A DNA stretch of 35,913 nt, taken from Gammaproteobacteria bacterium. GTDB taxonomy: Bacteria > Pseudomonadota > Gammaproteobacteria > UBA9339. Shown piece after piece: positions 14,918 through 22,392 of the stretch. Position 1 is the first letter of the stretch. Each line of letters starts with the position of its first letter. The DNA is taken from positions 1 through 35,913 of the forward strand of contig JAGLXC010000372.1 in the NCBI GenBank assembly GCA_023133095.1, written 5' to 3'. Below the pieces are notes generated by a model, which was not told the origin of the DNA, did no database searches, and worked only from the letters and a program-made list of their open reading frames with translations. The position numbers and the translations under genes were made by a program.

Positions 14918-16975
14918 TTATACTGGTAATACATAGCACCTGCAATTACTATGCAGTGCCGGTGCTCCTACGCTATCAAAGTCAAACTTAAGTGTTTGCT
15001 TTTTACCCTTTTCATTAACCACCTCAAGCTTATCCCCCTTGGCAAAAAAGTCTGCATCAGTGGCAACCTTGCGTGCATGCTGTGACTTACAGTAGGGGCA
15101 TACACTATCATCCTCAGCGGTGTACCATCGCATCTCACTTATACCTACTTGCTTATATGCACTTTTCATTGATGCATTACTGCTAGTAAATGTTACATCC
15201 TGTGCCAGTGCCTCACTGCGGTAGTCTGTCATGCCCTTAAACACTCCACGCACTCGCTTGCCGAGCTTCTTTTTACTCTCGCCAGCTTTTATACCCTCCT
15301 TAATCTCACTGGTAAGTAACTTTATAGTAGTTTTATTAGCGCTCATAGCCCTAAGCATAAATATGCGCTTGATCTCTTTTAGTAGTGTCTTGCTCTCCGC
15401 ATTATAATTGCCGGCTGGGTTACTTACCAAGCTCACGGCATTGGCCCCCTCATCAACCGCTATGGCCAGTAGTATGTCTTTACTCGCAATGTATAGCTCC
15501 TCAGCGTTATCCTCTACAGAGAGCACCACAGCATCCTCTACGGCCTTGCTAGTAGCCTTACCTAAGTTGGCCATAACCTCTGCCTCTACCTGCTCATTTT
15601 GCTTTAATATGAGTGCCAATAGATCTTTAGTCTTTTGTAGTGTGCGCGCCTCAAAGCCCTTGTGGTTGTATTCTATAAGTGCTGTCTCAATCTTATCCCA
15701 GTCAAAGCTCTTATCCACTTTTGCCTCAGCCTCCTCTTTACGCTTAGCAACAGCCTTGGCCCTTAGCCCACTCATCTTTACATGCCTTGGCACATAGCTC
15801 GCCTTAACTGGTGCCGGTGGTGTTGCGAGATTATCGCCACCCTCCATGTCATCAAGCCCATCCTGTGCGCGCACCTCATTAGGTGTAAGCCATGCCTTAC
15901 CACCAAGCGCAACCTTACGCTCCTCAAGTATCTGCTCGCGATCATCCGGCACCACACTATCAAAATCAACAAAGTGGCCACTGTCTCCAATAAGATCTTT
16001 AAGCACTTGTGTATTAAGAAACTCCCTAAGCTCTATAAGTAGTGGCTCTATGCGGTACTTAACAAAGCCATAGTATGCACCATCTACATTAGCCCTACCG
16101 CTTGTATCAACATCTCCCAAGAGCTCCTTAGGTACTCCAAAGGCCTTAAGTATCTTGGCACCATTTTGCTCATCATTTTTACTCATCTCCATATCTCTAA
16201 GTGATAGTGTCTCGCGGTTATATTTTATACCCTTAGGCATAACAAGATCAGCACCTCGCTTTTCTGTGCGCTTGCGGAGTATATCAGTCCACCTGTCTAT
16301 TGCCTTTTGATCTGTAAGGTTAGTCTCAAGCGTACCACCTACAAAGCTCCTAAACTCTGCCATGTCTTGCTGTAGTTGGTTAAAGTTACGCTCAGTAAGT
16401 AACCAGTCTTTAATCTTAAGTGCTGTACTAGATCCACCAGCAAAAAAGTCTGGCACCTTAAACATCTTAAGCTCATTGGTGCTTATAGTCTGTACAGATC
16501 CATTGGGCCATGTGTATGTATATGTGGTGTTGGCACCAACTGTTGTAGTAAGCTTAGTGCTATCAAGCACTAGCACCTCTACCGCTTTACCATTTGTATG
16601 TATGTACACCGGCACTTGGCTAGCAAACTCCCTCTGGCCAACCAGCTTATATATAAAATCAGAGAGTGTAATATTAGGGCTAGGGCTCTCTAGGATGCTC
16701 TCTATAATCTCATTGTATACCTCAACTCTCTCGCCATCCTTATCAAGCTTATATACGCTCCACCCTGAGCTTGCAGTCACGCTGGCCACCTTAGCCACTG
16801 CAATGTGTGCCCAAGTAGCATCAGCCTCGCTCACGCTCATTGTGGCACTATCAAGGCCACGCTGTATACTCTCTCCAACAGCCGTTACGCTCTTAGTATT
16901 GGCATCAATGCCTTTTACCTCACTATGTGTACTCTTGCCAAATACACTGTTAATTATCTCTATAGGGCTTTTCAT
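14918..16975 (-). CDS. Portal protein fused to a MuF-type head morphogenesis domain
   Basis: The 685-residue protein has an HK97-type portal in about residues 1-410 (ESILESPSPNITLSDFIYKLVG, KILKAFGVPKELLGDVDTSGRAN and a following YGFVKYRIEPLL helix). A helical region and a MuF/SPP1 gp7-like C-terminus follow, with CPYCKSQHARKV and the final HSNCRCYVLPV, whose Cys and His residues are the family signature. The portal is the 12-subunit channel for DNA; MuF proteins enter the head with the DNA. Such fusions exist in other phages. The ATG is 6 bases after the -10 of a late promoter. Confidence 0.9.
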   Translation of the reverse strand: MKSPIEIINSVFGKSTHSEVKGIDANTKSVTAVGESIQRGLDSATMSVSEADATWAHIAVAKVASVTASSGWSVYKLDKDGERVEVYNEIIESILESPSPNITLSDFIYKLVGQREFASQVPVYIHTNGKAVEVLVLDSTKLTTTVGANTTYTYTWPNGSVQTISTNELKMFKVPDFFAGGSSTALKIKDWLLTERNFNQLQQDMAEFRSFVGGTLETNLTDQKAIDRWTDILRKRTEKRGADLVMPKGIKYNRETLSLRDMEMSKNDEQNGAKILKAFGVPKELLGDVDTSGRANVDGAYYGFVKYRIEPLLIELREFLNTQVLKDLIGDSGHFVDFDSVVPDDREQILEERKVALGGKAWLTPNEVRAQDGLDDMEGGDNLATPPAPVKASYVPRHVKMSGLRAKAVAKRKEEAEAKVDKSFDWDKIETALIEYNHKGFEARTLQKTKDLLALILKQNEQVEAEVMANLGKATSKAVEDAVVLSVEDNAEELYIASKDILLAIAVDEGANAVSLVSNPAGNYNAESKTLLKEIKRIFMLRAMSANKTTIKLLTSEIKEGIKAGESKKKLGKRVRGVFKGMTDYRSEALAQDVTFTSSNASMKSAYKQVGISEMRWYTAEDDSVCPYCKSQHARKVATDADFFAKGDKLEVVNEKGKKQTLKFDFDSVGAPALHSNCRCYVLPV

Positions 16976-16981
16976 AATTGT

Positions 16982-17016
16982 ATTGTACCTTTAATGCTAA
17001 TAAATAATAATGTCAA
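16982..17016 (-). promoter_or_regulatory. Late promoter, TTGACA-N23-TACAAT, for portal unit
   Basis: TTGACA is at 17016-17011, the spacer is 23 bases, TACAAT is at 16987-16982, and the portal ATG (16975) follows after 6 bases. The TGA stop codon of the large terminase gene (17015-17013) is part of the TTGACA hexamer. Confidence 0.72.
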
Positions 17017-18638
17017 GTAATGCGAGGCTCTACATCATACACGCTACCCTTGGCCTGCCAAGCTATTATAACAGCCATAAGCAAGTCAAAGTGCCTCGTG
17101 GTAGCCTTAGAGCCCATAGCATCCACCTTGGTGTACTTAACCAACTCGTTAAATAACTTCTCATCATAAAACTCTACATCGCCACGCTTGAGTGCCAACT
17201 TAAAATCTCCCAGAGCCTTGAGCTTGCTAGGCGCTGTGGTTATAAAGCCAAACTTAGGTGTCTCATTTTCTGTGTCTGCATTTTCCATGCGGTATATGTA
17301 CTCATGGTAGTAGTGGCTCTTAAGGGTACTTATAACTGCATGGCCAGTGTTGTTACGCTCCGGTGCCACCAAGGCATTGTTATAGTAGCGCCCCCAGTCT
17401 CCCAGCAATAGGCCAAAGTCATCCGGTGCAATGTGCGCATTGTCATAGCACGCAACAATACGGCTCACAATGTCCACCTCTAGTACAGCACCAGTATTAC
17501 TATCGCGCCCTATACCCTCACTGGTATCGGCCCCTACAACATACACAAAGTCCTCACGCTTAGGCCGGTAGTATCTTAGGCCACTGTCACTCACTCCGGC
17601 ATCCTTAGCCTTTTCTGGCTTAAAGCACTTAGCTATATGATCTTTATTAAAAAATGCATCCCCAAACTTCTCTGGTTGGCACAAATACTCTTGCTCATAA
17701 AATGGCTCGCCCTCGCTAATCTCCTCAAGACTAACCTTGTGCCTGTCTAGTGGTCTACTTAAGTTGGCCCTGCGCGCCTCCTCTTTAGTGTGTGTATATT
17801 TATCTGGCCACAGCAAATTACCATCAGCATCAATCACTGGCTGTATAGTAACCTTAACCCCCTTACTCTCTACAACCTTGTGCACATTGCCGGCCTCGCT
17901 AAGATAGTTACCCAAGTACAGCACCTTTTTGCGTGCCTGTGCCATACCACTTATCGTTGCCCTCATCAGCCTGTATATCTTTTCTGTGATCACTGGGCTG
18001 TCTAGTGTTATATTATTCTCAAAGTCATCCATAATAACCAAGTCCGGCCTCTTTTCTTGCTCAGAGCTACCACGCGTGGTTGTAAGCATGTTAAATGACT
18101 CCAAGCGTATGCCGTGCTTGGTAGTAAATGTGCTCATGGTCTGTTGGCGCTTGGTGTAGTCTAGCGCATCCCTACTAAACTGGTTGCCATACACTCGTAT
18201 GATCTCCGGCTCCAAGAGCATGTTATACACATCGGTAGTAAACTGTGATGCCTTAGTAGCACTCTGCACAATGCCATACTCAAATTGCTCATACAAGATA
18301 GCGTACACCACCTCTGGCTTGGCCGTGGCAGTCTTACCATTCTCTCGCCAACCTACCCAAGCAAACTCTCCCTTGCCCTCTCCAAACATCTTGGTCATAT
18401 CTCGGCCCATGTCTGCATGCATCTCACTGTCATAGTACTTATAAAACTTACTGAAAAACCATTTTTTCCAAATGGCCTTAGTCCAGTCATCATATGCAAG
18501 ATCCCCAGTAGGGGATAAGAGCATCTTAATCTCATGCGGTGTACTCCGCTCAAGCCTGCGTATAATCACATCATAACCGGCAGAGCGCGCCAGTCTCCGT
18601 GTAGTGCGTACTTGCTTAGTCTTTTTTGCCATAATCAT
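17013..18638 (-). CDS. Terminase large subunit
   Basis: The packaging motor ATPase and nuclease, 541 residues. GWRENGKT at 96-103 is the Walker A motif in the form used by terminases, LVIMDD at 200-205 is Walker B, and YLGNYLSEAGNV is in the position of the coupling motif. The C-terminal RNase H-like nuclease starts near VVGADTSEGIGRDSN, with the first catalytic Asp in GAD. Start 18638 (or 18632, MAKKTK) overlaps the small subunit gene by about 20 bases. The stop codon lies inside the next promoter. Confidence 0.93.
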   Translation of the reverse strand: MIMAKKTKQVRTTRRLARSAGYDVIIRRLERSTPHEIKMLLSPTGDLAYDDWTKAIWKKWFFSKFYKYYDSEMHADMGRDMTKMFGEGKGEFAWVGWRENGKTATAKPEVVYAILYEQFEYGIVQSATKASQFTTDVYNMLLEPEIIRVYGNQFSRDALDYTKRQQTMSTFTTKHGIRLESFNMLTTTRGSSEQEKRPDLVIMDDFENNITLDSPVITEKIYRLMRATISGMAQARKKVLYLGNYLSEAGNVHKVVESKGVKVTIQPVIDADGNLLWPDKYTHTKEEARRANLSRPLDRHKVSLEEISEGEPFYEQEYLCQPEKFGDAFFNKDHIAKCFKPEKAKDAGVSDSGLRYYRPKREDFVYVVGADTSEGIGRDSNTGAVLEVDIVSRIVACYDNAHIAPDDFGLLLGDWGRYYNNALVAPERNNTGHAVISTLKSHYYHEYIYRMENADTENETPKFGFITTAPSKLKALGDFKLALKRGDVEFYDEKLFNELVKYTKVDAMGSKATTRHFDLLMAVIIAWQAKGSVYDVEPRIT

Positions 18639-19233
18639 CTGGGTGTAATAATGTGGCAAATGCCCTGCGCTTTTCTATCATATCCTCCTCACTTAACATA
18701 AAGGCCTCATCCTCAGTACCATCTACTCCAGCCTTACCCTCTACATGCTTAAGATAGTTAAGTGCAAACTCTGGGCTCTTATACTCGGCAGTCAACCCAT
18801 AGTGCACCATCCTGCGTGCCTGTAGGCGCATAGTAGCTTTCCACAGTGCGCGCATCTCTCTCAGCTCCGGTACCCTCAGTAAGTAGTTACGCAAAGCATC
18901 GTGGCTAATGCCGGCATTAAGGCAGGCCTCAGCATCACTACCATTAAGCTCCCATACTCCCTTGAGCTTATGGATCACTCCCACTTGGCTCATCCCATTA
19001 AATACCTTTTGGCCACCATTCTTTACCTTAGCTTTTTTGATGCGCTCAATACCTCTCTGGTAATTCAATAACACAATATGCTCTACACTCGCATCTATCT
19101 CTTTACCCTCCAACTTCTTAATATCATGCTTGAGCTGTTTAACCATCGCCTTGTACTCCCTAAGCGCCTTAGTCTCTTTAACAACAAGAGCCTTGGTAGG
19201 CTTTTTATTTTTTTGTGATGTTGCCTTGGCCAT
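18616..19233 (-). CDS. Terminase small subunit (probable)
   Basis: The 205-residue protein has a basic N-terminus with a coiled-coil-like segment (ALREYKAMVKQLKHDIKKLEG), a helix-turn-helix candidate (ACLNAGISHDALRNYLLRVP) and a C-terminal acidic segment. HTH plus oligomerisation helices and its place directly before the large terminase support a DNA-recognising small subunit. It overlaps neighbours by 29 and 23 bases. The sequence is divergent, so the name rests largely on position. Confidence 0.7.
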   Translation of the reverse strand: MAKATSQKNKKPTKALVVKETKALREYKAMVKQLKHDIKKLEGKEIDASVEHIVLLNYQRGIERIKKAKVKNGGQKVFNGMSQVGVIHKLKGVWELNGSDAEACLNAGISHDALRNYLLRVPELREMRALWKATMRLQARRMVHYGLTAEYKSPEFALNYLKHVEGKAGVDGTEDEAFMLSEEDMIEKRRAFATLLHPDDYGKKD

Positions 19234-19414
19234 TGTTAACTTGTTTTCTTATACTACTCTCTACTATATTACAACACTCCTCACATATAGGTGCAATGAT
19301 CTTAACCCCTGTGGGTAGTATCGTTACCACCTCCCTTATAGTAGGTGTGCCACAACTGCACTGCTTGTGCAAAAATGGCGATAGCATTGACTCTTTAGCA
19401 TCTACTACCACCAT
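19205..19414 (-). CDS. Small zinc-ribbon protein
   Basis: The 69-residue protein MVVVDAKESMLSPFLHKQ has CSCG (near 20-23) and CEEC (near 45-48), the two knuckles of a zinc ribbon, with a short beta hairpin between them. It overlaps both the sigma-region-4-like gene (20 bases) and the small terminase gene (29 bases). An in-frame TTG at 19420 is an alternative start. Function unknown; being wedged between a transcription-factor-like gene and the terminase, it could be a partner in late transcription (inference). Confidence 0.6.
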   Translation of the reverse strand: MVVVDAKESMLSPFLHKQCSCGTPTIREVVTILPTGVKIIAPICEECCNIVESSIRKQVNNGQGNITKK

Positions 19415-19706
19415 ACTCAAGTCTTTTTAATACCTTACTTAATACCTGCTCAACTCTCTGCCTTGTTACTATAGTGTCTTTTACACCATTGCGCATCAAA
19501 GCATCTGCTATACGCCTCATACTTACTGGTGGCACTGTTATGTCCATAGTGATGCGCGCTTGCAGTATAGCGTACTCCTCAGTTGTTAGCTCATCTCTTA
19601 TACTGGCCAATTTTGAGCGTACTACATCTCTGTTGCGTTGAAAAGATCTAAATGACTCTATCATGTCTTGGTAGTCTTTTACAAACTCTTTACCATAAAT
19701 ACTCAT
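19395..19706 (-). CDS. Sigma-70 region 4-like / ArpU-type regulator, candidate late transcription factor
   Basis: The 103-residue protein has a helical N-terminus (about 1-38), then LTTEEYAILQARI, SMRRIADALMRNG and TRQRVEQVLSKVLKRL (residues 81-96). The order and spacing match sigma-70 region 4: an LT..E..VL..R helix, an I.EAL turn, and a recognition helix of the R.RV.Q...K.L..L type. Region 4 is the part of sigma that reads the -35 TTGACA. It is adjacent to the terminase genes, where Gram-positive phages keep late regulators of the ArpU/RinA kind. It overlaps the methyltransferase stop by 4 bases. Similarity is from visual pattern only. Confidence 0.5.
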   Translation of the reverse strand: MSIYGKEFVKDYQDMIESFRSFQRNRDVVRSKLASIRDELTTEEYAILQARITMDITVPPVSMRRIADALMRNGVKDTIVTRQRVEQVLSKVLKRLEYGGSRC

Positions 19707-20902
19707 AGGCTTTTATATATATGCTTAATAACTGCTACAGTCCACCCATTACCGAGTGCCTTGTATCTCTGTGTGTTGCTTATGTCTACAAATACATTTT
19801 CTACAGTGCCTAGCTCTGGCACTAATTTATCCACTGCACCAAACGCTGTGTATCTGTCTGGTAGTGTCTGTAGCCTCTCGCACTCTAGTGGTGTTAGTTT
19901 GCGCCAATACAACTCTGTACCCTTGTCTCCTACACTATCCCACTCATGTCTATCGTAACTACCCCTACCACTTGAGTGCATACACTTACTTTTGGCTCGT
20001 ACTACACCCATCTCATGGGTGCCAGCAGTTAGGCAGTTACTCTTATGCCTCATAAGCCTGCCTCGCCTAGTCTTACTATTGATAAAAGTTAGGTCTAGCC
20101 CCTCTCCAGCTTTTGCATCTGCATATCCTTTTTTGGTTGCCTCTGGTACTCGCATAACCATTATATGCTCTTTAGTAAGTCCTGTGGTTAGGCAGTTGCT
20201 TTTGTCATCAGTCCTAGCTACAAGCTCCTTACCTCTGCGTGGCGAAAAATCTTTACCAGTCTTTTTGCGGTGCTCTCTGCGTATTTTCTTAGCCTCCTCA
20301 GTCCTACGCTCTGTGCACATTACAAGATCATCATCCGACTCCAACACATCCTTAAGCAATATCCCTTTATCATCTGGCTGATCGATCTCTCCTATGTTAG
20401 TCCAGTAAAGCCTCTGCCTATTCTGTGCAGAGACTAGAGCACTGTTTATAAGCACTGGCTGTACTCCCAAGGCCTCACTTATGATGTCTTGGTACTCTTG
20501 CCTCATGCGCACATTTTCTAACAAAAACTTTACATCTGGGTTGTATTTGCGTACATTATTTAGTATATCCACAAACTTAAAAAATAACTTACTGCGTGGA
20601 TCATCAAAATTGAGTTGCTTACCTGCAAAGCTAAACCCTTGGCATGGGCTACCACCCTGTATTAGATCTATCTTGCTCCAATCAAAATCATTACTATGTT
20701 GGTGCTCAGCACAATTACAATATCCCCAATGCTCCCAATTCTCTATATCTCCAAGCTGTATCGTGTCTGGGTGTTGGTACTGTGTAATTGCTATGGCGTG
20801 TTTATCTATCTCACTTGCATAATATTTATCTACTGGTATACCCAGCTCTTTTAGTGCTTGCTGTCCGCAACTTATGCCATCAAATAAACTTAGTACATTC
20901 AT
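19703..20902 (-). CDS. C5-cytosine DNA methyltransferase
   Basis: The 399-residue enzyme transfers a methyl group from S-adenosylmethionine to C5 of cytosine. It shows motif I (SLFDGISCGQQAL), motif IV with the catalytic Cys87 in GGSPCQGFSFAG, ENV at 129-131, QNRQRLYW at 160-167, and C-terminal LTPLECERLQTLP and ALGNGWTVAVI (motifs IX and X). The variable region around 180-290 holds two KSNCLT segments and would choose the target. No restriction partner is nearby, so it probably protects phage DNA from host enzymes. It is preceded by a leader peptide and terminator. Confidence 0.93.
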   Translation of the reverse strand: MNVLSLFDGISCGQQALKELGIPVDKYYASEIDKHAIAITQYQHPDTIQLGDIENWEHWGYCNCAEHQHSNDFDWSKIDLIQGGSPCQGFSFAGKQLNFDDPRSKLFFKFVDILNNVRKYNPDVKFLLENVRMRQEYQDIISEALGVQPVLINSALVSAQNRQRLYWTNIGEIDQPDDKGILLKDVLESDDDLVMCTERRTEEAKKIRREHRKKTGKDFSPRRGKELVARTDDKSNCLTTGLTKEHIMVMRVPEATKKGYADAKAGEGLDLTFINSKTRRGRLMRHKSNCLTAGTHEMGVVRAKSKCMHSSGRGSYDRHEWDSVGDKGTELYWRKLTPLECERLQTLPDRYTAFGAVDKLVPELGTVENVFVDISNTQRYKALGNGWTVAVIKHIYKSL

Positions 20903-20935
20903 AATATATAAAAATTGCTATGTGCGAGGCCCAAC

Positions 20936-20960
20936 AAAAATAGACACTTAAAAGTGTCCG
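20936..20960 (-). terminator. Attenuator-like terminator ahead of the methyltransferase
   Basis: On the minus strand GGACACTT-TT-AAGTGTC forms a 6-7 bp stem followed by TATTTTTG. It starts 2-4 bases after the stop of a 12-codon leader frame and lies about 35 bases before the methyltransferase ATG, so some transcripts should end before that gene. Confidence 0.6.
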
Positions 20961-20961
20961 C

Positions 20962-21000
20962 TTATAATATCCTGCCTTTTGTATATCTACCCTCGCCCAT
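20962..21000 (-). CDS. 12-codon leader peptide before the methyltransferase terminator
   Basis: MGEGRYTKGRIL is encoded by a frame whose ATG (21000) is exactly 6 bases after a TATAAT hexamer, the same geometry as the leaderless late genes. It ends right at the base of the terminator stem. A ribosome on this frame would affect folding of the hairpin. No codon bias such as a run of one amino acid is seen. It may be a true attenuator peptide or a chance frame. Confidence 0.4.
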   Translation of the reverse strand: MGEGRYTKGRIL

Positions 21001-21006
21001 TAGCAT

Positions 21007-21015
21007 ATTATACCA
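21007..21015 (-). promoter_or_regulatory. Extended -10 promoter TGGTATAAT
   Basis: TGGTATAAT on the minus strand is a perfect extended -10 element. No good -35 is seen, but GTGCAAG and a DnaA-box module (21031-21052) lie just upstream. The RNA would start about 21001, at the leader-peptide ATG, and serve the methyltransferase, the sigma-like gene and possibly the terminase genes. Confidence 0.55.
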
Positions 21016-21030
21016 CACTTGCACTAATGA

Positions 21031-21052
21031 GTTATCCACAGTTGGTGTTGCT
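21031..21052 (+). repeat. DnaA-box module copy 1: GTTATCCACAG-N5-GTTGCT
   Basis: This is one of four copies of GTTATCCACAG, five variable bases, GTTGC. It contains the consensus DnaA box TTATCCACA. It is the only copy in plus-strand orientation and the only one ending GTTGCT rather than GTTGCA. It overlaps the stop of the 40-residue gene. Confidence 0.65.
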
Positions 21053-21173
21053 ATTCTTTTTTACTTTTAGCAAAGCACCTTTTAAGCTCGTGGTCATTGC
21101 GTGCGCGTAATACACATTGATCGCGTAATAATTCTCTTAGTACTGCAACCTTAATGTGTGGCCACCCTCTCAT
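21051..21173 (-). CDS. Small basic protein of 40 residues
   Basis: The frame MRGWPHIKVAVLRELLRDQC plus 20 more residues ends in a Lys/Arg tail (KRCFAKSKKE). Its ATG is 4 bases after the TGA of the preceding gene, as in the other coupled genes here. The amphipathic basic helix may bind nucleic acid. No family is recognised. Confidence 0.5.
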   Translation of the reverse strand: MRGWPHIKVAVLRELLRDQCVLRARNDHELKRCFAKSKKE

Positions 21174-21177
21174 AGCA

Positions 21178-21525
21178 TCAAAAATTAAGTGTCTCTACAT
21201 CATCACAAAGTGTTAGGTAAAATGCTCTCAGCTTATCGCTCTTAATATACTGGGCCATCTCTTTTGAGTGGGCCAGTTGGTAATACTTGAGCCGGTGTAC
21301 TTGGTAGCGTGCACCACTCTTGCCAGTAACCCAATCACTGTGTATAAGCTCTGGGTTATCTCGCTTAATCTCACTCACTCTACTGTTGGCCTCATAGCTC
21401 ACAAATACCCAAGTATCAAATGGCACCACCTTAACCTCGCCCATTAAGTCTTGTGGCGCAAGGTACTCAGCTCCGGCCATCATAAGCTGGTAGAGTATTG
21501 CTTGGTGCTGGGTAATTTTACTCAT
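21178..21525 (-). CDS. Hypothetical protein with a winged-helix-like N-terminus
   Basis: The 115-residue protein starts MSKITQHQAILYQLMMAGAE and has the pattern of a helix-turn-helix (AILYQLMMAGAEYLAPQDLMG), then an EIKRDNPELI segment and a short hairpin, which resembles small phage winged-helix proteins. Start 21525 is preferred to an upstream in-frame start at 21555 that overlaps the HD gene. It lies 2 bases after the HD hydrolase stop. Confidence 0.6.
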   Translation of the reverse strand: MSKITQHQAILYQLMMAGAEYLAPQDLMGEVKVVPFDTWVFVSYEANSRVSEIKRDNPELIHSDWVTGKSGARYQVHRLKYYQLAHSKEMAQYIKSDKLRAFYLTLCDDVETLNF

Positions 21526-21527
21526 GG

Positions 21528-21935
21528 TTATTTGCTTAACTCCTCTAGTGCCCACACCGACTTTTTAAGCATATGCTCACTAGGGTGGTCTGTTATATTA
21601 TCCAATATATCTCTAATCTTTACTTGTATAACATCCATGTTGCCACTGTCTGCAATATCCTTTATGTATTGCTTATATGTTACACCCTTAGCGTGGGTTA
21701 ATAAGAGCACATCTTTTGCAACCTCGGCACCAAACTCACTATTAAGCTCTACTTGTGATACATCACAGTCCTCAATAACATCGTGTAGCAATGCCACTAC
21801 CCTCTGGTACTCATAGTCTAAACTCTCAGCCACTCGTATAGGGTGTATAACAAATGGTGCACCGGTATGCTTACGCAACTGCCCTTTATGCGCCTCTATT
21901 GCAAACTTTAATGCCTTAAAATAATCTACTCTCAT
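21528..21935 (-). CDS. HD-domain hydrolase of the SpoT/MESH1 type (probable ppGpp hydrolase)
   Basis: The 135-residue protein matches the (p)ppGpp hydrolase domain: AHKGQLRKHTGAPFVIHPIRVA (His16, His31), VVALLHDVIED (His51, Asp52, Glu55, Asp56) and a later VKIRDILDNI segment in place of the family KLADRLHN. The metal-binding H...HD...D set is kept. There is no synthetase or TGS domain. It would be expected to remove the 3'-pyrophosphate of ppGpp, lowering the stringent response in the infected cell; hydrolysis of another nucleotide is possible. It overlaps its upstream neighbour by 4 bases. Confidence 0.82.
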   Translation of the reverse strand: MRVDYFKALKFAIEAHKGQLRKHTGAPFVIHPIRVAESLDYEYQRVVALLHDVIEDCDVSQVELNSEFGAEVAKDVLLLTHAKGVTYKQYIKDIADSGNMDVIQVKIRDILDNITDHPSEHMLKKSVWALEELSK

Positions 21936-22210
21936 AACTCTTTAATTAACTTTTGCCAATAATCTACATCCGCCAATATACCCATCACATCCTTTACCTT
22001 GCATCGCCTAAAATACATCTTTTCACGCACTCGCACTTGGCCACGCAATAGCAAGCCCATAGTGATGCCACGCTTACCATCCCAAATATCCAGCACGGCC
22101 ACCACCTTTTTAGTGCGAAAAGTCATAAGGTGTTGCTCATCATCCTCAGCGCGCAACTCCCAATCATGGCGATCTGCAAACTCTTTTACTTGTTTAATAT
22201 CTAAGCTCAT
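21932..22210 (-). CDS. Hypothetical protein (92 residues)
   Basis: Starts MSLDIKQVKEFADRHDWELR and continues with a small alpha/beta pattern (TFRTKKVVAVLDIWDGKRG and a C-terminal basic helix). The ATG at 22210 follows the stop of the zinc-ribbon gene by one base; an in-frame start at 22315 would overlap that gene and is less likely. It overlaps the HD gene by 4 bases. Function unknown. Confidence 0.6.
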   Translation of the reverse strand: MSLDIKQVKEFADRHDWELRAEDDEQHLMTFRTKKVVAVLDIWDGKRGITMGLLLRGQVRVREKMYFRRCKVKDVMGILADVDYWQKLIKEL

Positions 22211-22211
22211 A

Positions 22212-22388
22212 CTACTCATCATCTTTAGCCACATCAAATATACTTGTCTGATCCTCTGAGATATTAAGCAACTTCTTACACGCCATGCATACACCAACCT
22301 CGCCACGCTCCTCAATCAGCGTACCTCTGGGCTCGCCACAGTTGGTGCAGTTGTATTTGTATAAAGCTCTTACATCGGTAACAGTCAT
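22212..22388 (-). CDS. Small zinc-ribbon protein (58 residues)
   Basis: MTVTDVRALYKYNCTNCGEP carries CTNC (14-17) and a second CMAC, a classical zinc ribbon with a GE.G-type turn between the knuckles, then an acidic tail. The ATG at 22388 follows the upstream stop by 4 bases. Such proteins often contact nucleic acid or polymerase, but no specific role can be assigned. Confidence 0.65.
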   Translation of the reverse strand: MTVTDVRALYKYNCTNCGEPRGTLIEERGEVGVCMACKKLLNISEDQTSIFDVAKDDE

Positions 22389-22392
22389 AAGC

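Noticed and set aside
16362-16994. Plus-strand open frame of 210 codons
   Set aside because: It lies entirely opposite the portal gene and has shadow-type composition.
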